From Acholoe squamosa (taxonomy: Eukaryota; Annelida; Polychaeta; Phyllodocida; Polynoidae): a stretch of 64,000 nt of DNA. The notes beneath the pieces were generated by a model. That model was not told the origin of the DNA. It did not search any database and worked only from the letters and a program-made list of their open reading frames with translations. The position numbers and the translations under genes are program-made. Numbering within the stretch: the stretch's first letter is position 1; each line of letters opens with the position of its first letter. This document shows positions 56,066 through 64,000 of this stretch, in pieces. The stretch lies in the NCBI GenBank assembly GCA_949317995.1, contig OX439046.1:41578002-41642001 (forward strand), written 5' to 3'.

Positions 56066-58704
56066 GTTGGGGGCCTATTGATTACACACATCACAGCTCA
56101 ATTGGATTATATGTGCCCTATTAAGAATTTTAATATAAAACAACAGAAAAAACCTTGGGTTACTGATGCCCTGTTGCAGAATATTGTGGACAAAAATATA
56201 GCAGTGGCAAAATCCAAAAGGACTTTAGATCTGGATGACCTTAGAATTGCTGAATATTTGAAGAAAAGATGCAGGGCCCAATGTAGGAGAGCTAAGCAGG
56301 AATTTCATCTTAATGAGGTTGAAAGTAATAAAGACAAGCCTAAAGCTTACTGGGCGAGTATAAATAAGGTTATAAACCCTAAGGCTGGAAACCCACATTT
56401 TTGCTTGGTAGATAAGGTGAATAATATTAATATCCCATCTGATAACACAGCAGGTTATATCAATACTCACTTTGCCACTATAGGTGTTAAACTTGCTGCA
56501 GGCCTACAGGAACCATGGTTACCATTAAATGATGCCATTGCTCCAACTTTTGAATTGCATCCTATTAGAATTGAGGAACTGTTACCATATATTAGAAAAA
56601 TCAATGTTAGCAAATCCTCTGGGGTTGAGCACATAAAAACCCAAGTCCTTAAAGATGTTTTATTGGAGCTTCCAGAACACTTCCTACATATTGTAAATCT
56701 ATCATTGAGAACATCAGTGTTTCCTGACAGTTGGAAGATAGCCCTCGTCTCACCACTACCAAAAGGGGGGGACACCACAGATGTTAACAACTTAAGACCC
56801 ATATCCATTCTACCACTTCCAGCAAAGATTTTAGAAAAAATTATACACAAACAGACTCTCGACTACTTGAATAATTATGACCTTTTATCCGAAAACCAAG
56901 ATGGCTTTAGACCTGGACGGTCTACCATTGATAGTCTTGAAAAATTAACGGACAATATATTTCAAAATCTAAACAATAACCACTGTACAACTGCTATATT
57001 TCTCGATTTCAAAAAAGCATTTGATACTTTAAACCATTCCATTCTTTTCCAAAAACTGCATCATCTTGGCTTTAAGACCAATACCGTTAACCTCTTCAGA
57101 AATTATCTCACTAATAGGAAACAAAGGACAAAAGCCAACAATTGCATTTCAGATGTGCATCCCATTACATGTGGTGTCCCTCAGGGCTCTGTCCTTGGCC
57201 CATTATTATTTTTAATGTACATTAATGACTTCGGACAATGTCTCAATACACTAAAAGTCCAGCATTATGCGGACGACACAGTCATTTACATTCCACATGC
57301 TCCAAATGACCATCAAACCAGTTTGATAATAAACCAAGAGCTTAAATCAGTCAAAAAATGGTGTGATAGTAATAAGTTGTCATTAAATGCCAAAAAAACT
57401 AAAGCTGTCACTTTTGCTACTAGGGCCCTAGGTAAGAGATTGTTGAAGCCAAAGCTCAAGTTGGGAGGTGATTATATCGACCTTGCACCCACCTACAATT
57501 ACCTTGGGGTCACACTAGACAATAGGATGACTCTCAAAAAGCAAATTGGTATTACGAAAAGGAATGTTGAACATAAACTTTTTCTGTTCAGAAAAGTCCG
57601 GCCAAATTTTTCTGAAAAGGTTAGTCTTAAGGTGGTTAAAACTATGTTACTGCCTGTATTGGACTATGGTGACCTGGTATATAGCATTGCTCCCGATACT
57701 ACCCTCGACATCCTCCAGCCATTGGTCAATAATGCATTAAGATCGGTTTACTTTAAGAAAGGGACCAGGAATCATGAAAAGCTTTCAAAGCTAGCAGATT
57801 TAAATCTGTTGAAGCATAGAAGGGAACAACATCTTTTATCACATAGTTTTAAAAAATCCCTTGTTCCCACTAACCAAGATTTAAGACCCATTAGAACTAG
57901 AGCTCATGATGCCAGATTAATGAAAGTACCCCGTGCATATAATCCTGCCTTTAGAAAAAGTCTTATATATAGGACATCCACAACATGGAACCGTTAAGAT
58001 GTGGCAGTTAGAAAATACATTACTATGTCGGAATTCAAATCATGGCTTAAAAAAGAATATGACAAAAAGATCAATGATCTACCAGATATATAGCTGCCCT
58101 GGCTGCAGCTCGTAGTGTCTCTTCCCTGGGTGGGTGGGTAAGTAAAACCATACACACATGAAGTCTGTTATAATTAACATCGATTCTCAGTTTAATGCAA
58201 TATCTAGGCCTTTTTGCACATATGATCCATACCCGCCATTGATGTGGCCGGTATGAATCCTTTATTATATGTATTGTTTGTCCTGTCTGTCCTTTTTATG
58301 TTTCTATTTCTCTACTTTATTCTTTTCCCCTCCTTTCTTTCTATCTGCTTTTTGCAGACCTTTAAATGTATTATTAATCGAGGCTGCTGTTAGGAACACC
58401 AGAGAACACAGCACTATAAACACTAGTATAACAAGCCTCAAATTTCAGTGCATCATAATTATCTTTCATCTCTTTCAAATTATGTAATAACAAAACATTA
58501 TTAGTTACTAACCAAATGCAGGACTATGCAACCTTTGCATAGTACTGCATATCTTCTGTGACATTCCTTTGTCACTTAAAACCCACTTAAAACGGATCAA
58601 TTTATGACTACTACGGCTGGAAAATACGCAAATACATTCTATGATTGGATATGTATTCTTCCAGGATAAATAAAAGAAATTACAATACAATACAATACAA
58701 TACT
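56066..58704 (+). mobile_element. 5'-truncated non-LTR retrotransposon inserted in D2
   Basis: Plus-strand element carrying an RT ORF, a 3' UTR of about 600 bp and a tandem (ATACA)n tail at 58681-58703. The endonuclease part is absent. The insertion lies between gag and the D2 LTR, and about 315 bp of LTR plus the leader and gag start are missing at the site. No target duplication seen. Confidence 0.75.
56078..58093 (+). pseudogene. Non-LTR reverse transcriptase
   Basis: One long frame. The N-terminal part is an RT-preceding domain (KPWVTDALLQNIVDKNIAVAK). RT blocks follow: WKIALVSPLPKGGD, NNLRPISILPLPAKILEK, NQDGFRPGRSTIDSL, AIFLDFKKAFDTLNHSIL, GVPQGSVLGPLLFLMYIND, and the catalytic YADDTVIY. 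NAKKTKAVTF and LGVTLDNRM lie in the thumb. A TAA at 57995 falls before the last 31 codons (DVAVRKYITMSEFKSWL), which stay open to the natural stop at 58093. The style is that of the Jockey/CR1/Rex1 assemblage; the clade is not certain. It acted by target-primed reverse transcription but lacks its endonuclease now. Confidence 0.85.
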
Positions 58705-59390
58705 GACTGGGGCCAGTGGCATCTGCCTAACTCTGCAATTGTTTGAGGGGAGGCTTTCATGTATCACTGGGTGCACAAAGGACCCCCATGGGCGCCGCTG
58801 TGTCCCCCATTGTCTTGGTCGGTTCTGTAACTTCAAACCCCCATATCTCAGAAGTTTACGCAGTTACAACCGCCATTTTGCGCATGCGCGGAGTTGAATA
58901 TGCCAAGTTTATAATGCCCGCTTGATAGGCACGTAACTTGCGCCGGTTTGTCTGTAGTCCACTTGGAGGTCGAATCAGTCTCCATGGCGTAACTTCCTTA
59001 ATAATGGAAGTTCCGCCTTGATCTTGGGCTCATTTTGACCGTCTAATTATGGGCTTTCCATAAATGCTTTGATATTTGACCTAGGTTGCTCAGAAGCGAC
59101 GCTAGAGCGACCGGACGGTTATGGCATCGTGCTTATGTAACCCATTGTTCAGTCATTAGAGTGCTCAGACACTCATGACGGCGTCTGTGGTGCCCAGGCA
59201 CCCCTAACGGCCGTTTGCATTCACTTGTCTAACTGACTTGGTTGGTGTGCAGTGGGGCATGAACGCTCTTATACAAAGTTTGAGCACTCTTATAGCTCTT
59301 AGAACCAACCTATGTATTAATTTCTTAGATATTCTTTGATTAATACAATAATATGTTAGAATTTATGGAATAATAAAATGGTATATGATA
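58705..59390 (-). repeat. Outer part of the 5' LTR of D2
   Basis: Matches 44094-44890 with an internal gap of about 110 bp near 59227. GCGCATGCGC (58880-58889) is kept. The inner 300 bp is missing beside the non-LTR insertion. Confidence 0.75.
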
Positions 59391-60177
59391 TATACAAACA
59401 TAATACCGAATGATCATAGCAATCATGTTACATCTAACCAGATACTGAATAGTCATTCATACGACTCACAATGAGACACTCTTTTCCTAGAACACAATAA
59501 ACCCAATATCAACATTCAGGAATACAGAAATTAAAGTTATTTTACATAATAACCTTGAAAGATACATAGGAGTATTCCGAATCAATATCAATGTCTTTAC
59601 GTTCGTACCATATAATTTCAGATACCTATTACTCGTAATAGTAGTGATATGGGAACCTGATAATAATTATGTTACCTCTAGACCTTGCAAACTTTTTATA
59701 AAAAAACAACCCACGGTACAGACTATAGTACATATACTATACATTATATATATATAAATATATGCAAGGTCCTGAAATAATTTCTTACTGAACTGGAAAA
59801 GAAAGAAAAGTATGAACACATACGGTATAATAACCTGAATCTGGTCTTAACAATTGCCAGATGTACATATCTATTGGTAAACTACCAGTGTAGTAGAGTA
59901 CCGTACAAATATCAATAAAAAAATATAGGCTTTGTATATATTAGAACAATATGCAAATTGTTCATAGAGTCTATATCCAGATGTGGTCTTCCGAGTCTTC
60001 CTTCCGACAATGGTGGCAGGGTAACTGTGTAATCGTATAACCCAATACTGTCTCTATCAGGAACTAAAGTTGTAATGTCCATTTACGTAATCATATTAGC
60101 AAGATTCGACTTGCACATGTAGAAACAGTTCACTTGGTAGATATTGTTCATATTCCAGCATTCGTAATCACTGCCTG
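59391..60177. other. Noncoding stretch between D2 and element F
   Basis: AT-rich with no gene. It may contain the 3' end or 3' LTR of F. A minus-strand purine-rich run (GGAAGGAAGACTCGGAAGACC, near 59990-60010) could be a polypurine tract, but I could not define LTR ends. Confidence 0.35.
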
Positions 60178-60516
60178 TTATAAACAGATGGTGTCCTGAT
60201 TGTCATTAGAGTATCCGATAGTCGTCGTGTATGCTTTAGCACTCACATCATGTGCTTTAGCAAAAAGTTCAAACATATGTAGATTGATGTATCGGTTTAT
60301 CATCACACCACACATAGTCAAATCAGCTACCACAGATCCCACAGTCATGGAATCCATCGTCAACGGCCAAGATGTAGGAGTAACTCCATTCAGGATAGGG
60401 TTACTCGGCATCAGCACGCTCGGGAATACGTCTTGTCTCCTCCAGGTGGGTACCGAATTCATATATCTTAACATTTCCCATAAATTAATCTTCCATACAC
60501 TCTTCATCTGAATCAT
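60178..60516 (-). CDS. Small open frame at the 3' end of element F, unknown
   Basis: 112 codons overlapping the end of the third ORF of F in another frame (MIQMKSVWKINLWEML...). No domain, signal peptide or zinc motif is visible. It may be chance or an extra small ORF. Confidence 0.25.
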   Translation of the reverse strand: MIQMKSVWKINLWEMLRYMNSVPTWRRQDVFPSVLMPSNPILNGVTPTSWPLTMDSMTVGSVVADLTMCGVMINRYINLHMFELFAKAHDVSAKAYTTTIGYSNDNQDTICL

Positions 60517-62821
60517 CAGATGGACCAGCTACTGGGGCCGTCTCCTCCTTAGCTTTACCGTACCTGTTTACACACTGACTTTCTTTTCCGGGTGTCCCCA
60601 GAGTTGGAAAGTCCTTCCTACTCTCATCGAATCTGGGTGGGGCTGCACCCTGCAGAGATCCCAGTGGTGATCTCTGTTCCATACCGGAATTCGAACTCTT
60701 CCGACTTTGCTCCTGACCCGAACTAGACACTCTAGGATGGTACCTGTCAGTGCGCCCTCCTTCCAAACTCATTCCAGATATTCTTCCTTCCGGGTGAACC
60801 CTAGATTGTTTCGCACTACTGGCCCCCTTCGAATCTCTGTAGGCTACATCACCCCGGTACTTTCTCATTTTCTCAATGTGTTCTGACTTGATCCATAGTC
60901 TCCCTGTCGTCATCCTCAGTTTGAATCTGGCTTCAAACTTGGACTTATCGTTCTTAGATACCTGACAAAACTTTGGTACCTTGGCGGTCAGACTACCGAA
61001 ATTCTTAACTTTGTACCGATCCCATTCGGCCAACAACATCTGATGTAGGTCCAAGACCTTATCCACAGCTACAAACACTCCCATCTGATGATCATCCTTC
61101 AGATGTCTCACCAACTCCCCCATCCGTCATGTTTTCAGACCTTCACAGTTATGTCCAGTCTTACCGACGTCCATATAACATATGTATTCCGGATGGTGAT
61201 GCATATGTTCTTTCACAATATGCCTGATTATCTGGATATGGCTGGAATATCTGATCGGTATATCCTTACAGATGGTGAACGGACACAATTCATTTTCCTT
61301 CTCTCTCCATGAGTCAATTGCCCATTTAATCTTACTGTACGCATCAAAATCATAGTATTCTTCATTCTTATTATCCAATGTCTCCTCAACCCACTTAACA
61401 TAGAACATGTAGTAAGGTTTGTCCTTCCTAGTAGCCCGCATCCATTCTTCCAAATCCGTCTCACCATTTATATCAATCAACGGAGGGCGACTGAAGTATT
61501 TTTTATTCTGTTTGCACTCCATCATACACTTAGGTACGAACATCTTAAACCCGCTTCTGACATTAGCTTGGATTTTCTTCTCATCCGGGGTCATCTTATC
61601 ATCATCATCATACACTTCCGGATGGTCGATGTCATCTGACCAGTCCCACTAGCTCTGGTTACTGTCAGTGTCATCCTTAATCGATTCCATATCTTCAGGT
61701 TTGCAACCTACTAGTGTACTTATTTCTGAGCCATCATCTTCCCCTACTACTCTTTCTTTTTCCTTATTTTCTGCCTTCATTCTCTTTTTTAGCAGATCCC
61801 GAGCTCTCTTCGTAACTTTAATTTCAAACCCTTCTTCCGTAGCATTCTTACTTGCTCCATGCGTCGTCAGAGTCTGAGCAACCTTGATACGGGCCATGTC
61901 CGCCTTATTTGCCTCATCCATCTGAACGGCAGCTAATTCTGATTTTTGTTTCAGGATAATCTGATCTTGCTCCTCCTGTTTTCTGATTAGCTCCTCATCC
62001 TTGACAGCCTCATTCTGAATCCTAGTCTCTTTCTTAACCAGTTCTTGTTCATCCAAATTACCGAATGAGGGATTAGGGACCTGAGATGCAGACCTAGTTG
62101 TCATGCGTCCGGAATGGGCCATATTCTGCTCAACTAATTCGTCCAGAGTCTTCGGAGTCTCCTTAACCCACGGATTCCCACCAAACTGGAACAAGGTCTG
62201 ACCTGGATCCCGATCCAGGTGCTCCTTATCCCATTTATTCTTAACAGCTACTACCAACTGGTAGAAGCTTGCACACATAGACATACCGGTGGCCATGTCC
62301 ATGTAATTCTGACGCCATAAATCCGGATAGACCACACCCTCCGGAGTCATCTCCTTAATCATCCGACTCCATCTTCTATTCAGTTTATGTGTTTTTTCTA
62401 ACTTCTTATCCCACACCCTGTCTGCTTCAATATAGACAGTGTCACCATTGGGCCAACGTATGATTCCCGTCTCATAGTTGACTACACCCCGACTTTCCCG
62501 TGCATCCAGAGTACAGGGGAGGCCATCTTCTTCCGCCCGCGATGCTTCTGCACCGTCTCCGCTACCGAGTGTGACATCCGGGATGGGTTCCCGAATATCC
62601 CTTTCCTGACTGGACTCCATGGTAACCACACATTCTGCAGATGTGGGATTCTCCGCAGTTTCCACATCCATTTCCATCTTAACATCATCTGAGCTCATAT
62701 TCTTAACCAATTCGCCGGCCGCAGACGTATCTTCCAGCAAGCATTCATCTTCAGAATTAACCGGACTAACCTGCTTCTCAACCTCCATCTTAACGTCTTC
62801 GCACAACATATTCTTAGTCAT
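60485..62821 (-). pseudogene. Third ORF of element F: coiled-coil and zinc-finger-like protein
   Basis: One frame of about 780 codons with only two stops (TAG at 61649 and TGA at 61127). I start at ATG 62821 (MTKNMLCEDVKMEVEK); an upstream in-frame ATG at 62845 is possible. Parts in order are an acidic N-terminus, a conserved block (GVVYPDLWRQNYMDMATGMS), a coiled coil (ELIRKQEEQDQIILKQKSEL) with a basic end (KVTKRARDLLKKRMK), and the Cys/His domain. That domain has FVPKCMMEC, then C-x4-C-x15-H-x4-H (CPFTIC ... HIVKEH), HMHHHP, then a C-x10-C pair with H-x4-H (HLKDDH), then KFCQ and KYRGD. An S/P/R-rich tail ends in acidic DDSDEECMED. Homologous to the third ORF of element A. Function unknown; nucleic-acid binding inferred. 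Confidence 0.7.
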
Positions 62822-62845
62822 TCCGACCAAAACCAGAACCCACAA

Positions 62846-63426
62846 TACCCAAAGGTATGACAGGTTTGCTTCTTAACAATCTTGTCAACCAAATAGACAA
62901 ATTTCTGTACTTCCTCACTGCCTTTTTCTGCTTAAATTCGCTTCTCACGTCGCCCAATCGTGCAGCCGTTACCAGTCACCATGCCTGATTTGACAAGATG
63001 GCCGATCTTCCCACGAGAACCCTAATCAGGGTCAAAGGTCACATACCCTTCTTGGCCTCGTTTCGAAAATGAGGTCACACGACACGTGCTCGCACGCTCG
63101 TAAACAAAACACCCTTTCAAAGTCGTATTATCACTTCTCAACTTAATCTCTTCAGGAGTATCTATGGAGACTATGTATAGTATTATACTGATACATCAGA
63201 TATTTCCATCCATCACCCATGGGAACCATCAAGTTGCAGACATTAGAGCAGGTTAGAGCGATTCCGCCTACTCGTGTTCACATTCTAAATACGCTGTCAA
63301 CCCAGTTGACACCGCTACTGTCATAACACGTAACAATACATACATATAAACATATGGACATTGTACAGGACAATACATCGTTGTGTACAGGATTCAATAC
63401 TTCCTAGAACTTCAGATAAGGCTTCA
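62846..63426 (-). promoter_or_regulatory. Pol-ORF3 spacer of element F with promoter-like motifs
   Basis: About 580 bp without coding. AAGATGGCC (62995-63003, YY1-like core) lies about 175 bases upstream of the ORF3 start, as a similar motif does in element A. CCAAT (62954-62958) and an E-box CACGTG (63083-63088) are close by. An internal promoter for ORF3 is inference. Confidence 0.3.
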
Positions 63427-64000
63427 TTAGGTAATACCGCTTCTCTGTACGATCCTAGCACTACGGCGCACGCCCTCCTTCTCAGTTCTAATTTTAGTAT
63501 TGGGACACGCGGCTTCGTTCCCCGGAGCTGACCTAGTCCCTCTGTTCCCGGATTGCTTTGTCTTTCCAACTCCTGCCGAGACTTTTTTATTCTTAACACA
63601 CTCCTCAATCACTTTCACCATGTTCTTCTTCCTCCTTTTTCTTTTCCGATTACCTATCATAGGTAACTTCCGTGGTTTCCTCTTTATTTTTCCAGATAGC
63701 ACCTTCTCATCCAGAACCATTCCCGAGTCCTCATCCTCACCCAATTCAGGTAAGTCTACGATCTCAGGTAATTCCATAACATTCGGACCTAATCCATACA
63801 CTTCTTCTGCCAGTTTTCTACCCCTATAGGGTCTCAATACTTCCACATGACACCTTCTTACATGACCGTCCAGGTCTTTTATGAAACAGCTAGTTTCAGA
63901 AATAATCTGTGTTATGACATGTGGGCCATACCAACTGGAAACTATTTTCAGATTATCAAGGGGTTTATAGAAGCGTAAGACTCTCTCACCTACCCTGAAA
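63427..64000 (-). CDS. pol: C-terminal end of pol (integrase tail) of element F, partial
   Basis: The frame enters from beyond the window edge. It shows the integrase C-terminal domain (FRVGERVLRFYKPLDNLKIV), a GPY/F-like SSWYGPHVI, and then a block matching the other family members (RRCHVEVLRPYRG; element A has NVGKLRPWKG). The tail is strongly basic (KIKRKPRK, NRKRKRRKKN), like the basic tail of element A pol, and probably nuclear-targeting. No break within the visible part. Confidence 0.75.
   Translation of the reverse strand, partial: FRVGERVLRFYKPLDNLKIVSSWYGPHVITQIISETSCFIKDLDGHVRRCHVEVLRPYRGRKLAEEVYGLGPNVMELPEIVDLPELGEDEDSGMVLDEKVLSGKIKRKPRKLPMIGNRKRKRRKKNMVKVIEECVKNKKVSAGVGKTKQSGNRGTRSAPGNEAACPNTKIRTEKEGVRRSARIVQRSGIT

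Larger units (their letters stand above)
43791..59390 (-). mobile_element. Element D2: envelope-bearing Ty3/Gypsy element
   Basis: LTR (partial), gag, protease, RT, RNase H, integrase, env, tandem repeats, polypurine tract and LTR are present. It is interrupted by one non-LTR insertion. It is the better reference copy for the D family: breaks are a TAG before RT, the T-run frame change, one TAA in integrase and one frameshift in env. Confidence 0.85.
60178..64000 (-). mobile_element. Element F: 3' half of a Ty3/Gypsy element with zinc-finger third ORF
   Basis: Pol end, spacer and third ORF are in the same order as in element A and related by sequence. The 5' part lies beyond base 64000. The 3' LTR was not identified. 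Confidence 0.7.

Overview
This window is from an animal genome and consists almost entirely of transposable elements. I see no convincing host gene. Retroviral-type Ty3/Gypsy (Metaviridae) elements dominate. Around them are a DIRS-type fragment, a non-LTR retrotransposon, a tRNA-derived SINE, a TTAA-flanked MITE, and mini- and microsatellites. The mix (DIRS, Gypsy with a baculovirus-F-like envelope, tRNA SINE, tandem-repeat-tailed LINE) suggests an invertebrate, perhaps marine such as a mollusc, lancelet or hemichordate. The sequence alone does not settle the phylum. Coding relics show stops and G-to-A changes consistent with CpG decay (CGA to TGA).

Layout. 0.2-3.3 kb: 5' LTR and long gag of Gypsy element B (+). 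3.3-3.85 kb and 14.28-15.5 kb: two pieces of element C (-), carrying integrase and protease-RT. 3.96-14.28 kb: element A (-), inserted into the RT of C, with its 3' LTR since lost. A SINE and an 85-bp palindrome sit inside the gag of A. 15.5-19.2 kb: noncoding DNA with a MITE, a hairpin repeat, minisatellites and a DIRS RT fragment. 19.2-39.9 kb: element D1 (-), an envelope-bearing Gypsy element split by element E (24.87-33.38 kb, +), which inserted into a TA repeat between the integrase and env of D1. 39.9-43.8 kb: gene-free DNA with a probable solo LTR. 43.8-59.4 kb: element D2 (-), a second and more complete copy of D, interrupted near its 5' end by a 5'-truncated non-LTR element (+). 59.4-64 kb: 3' half of element F (-), a relative of A/B/C whose pol runs off the window edge.

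How the genes fit together. Each Gypsy element follows LTR, gag, protease, RT, RNase H, integrase, then a third ORF. In D that third slot holds an F-type envelope gene of about 880 codons. In A, E and F it holds a gene with paired C2H2-like zinc fingers. In A and F these proteins are clearly homologous. In E it is a classical two-finger protein fused to an acidic region and a very long lysine/glutamate/arginine/aspartate-rich helix. This recurring zinc-finger third ORF is the best candidate here for an undescribed system. E also carries a near-consensus CTCF-like site and two CRE palindromes in each LTR. All coding assignments are by reading conserved motifs; no database search was possible.
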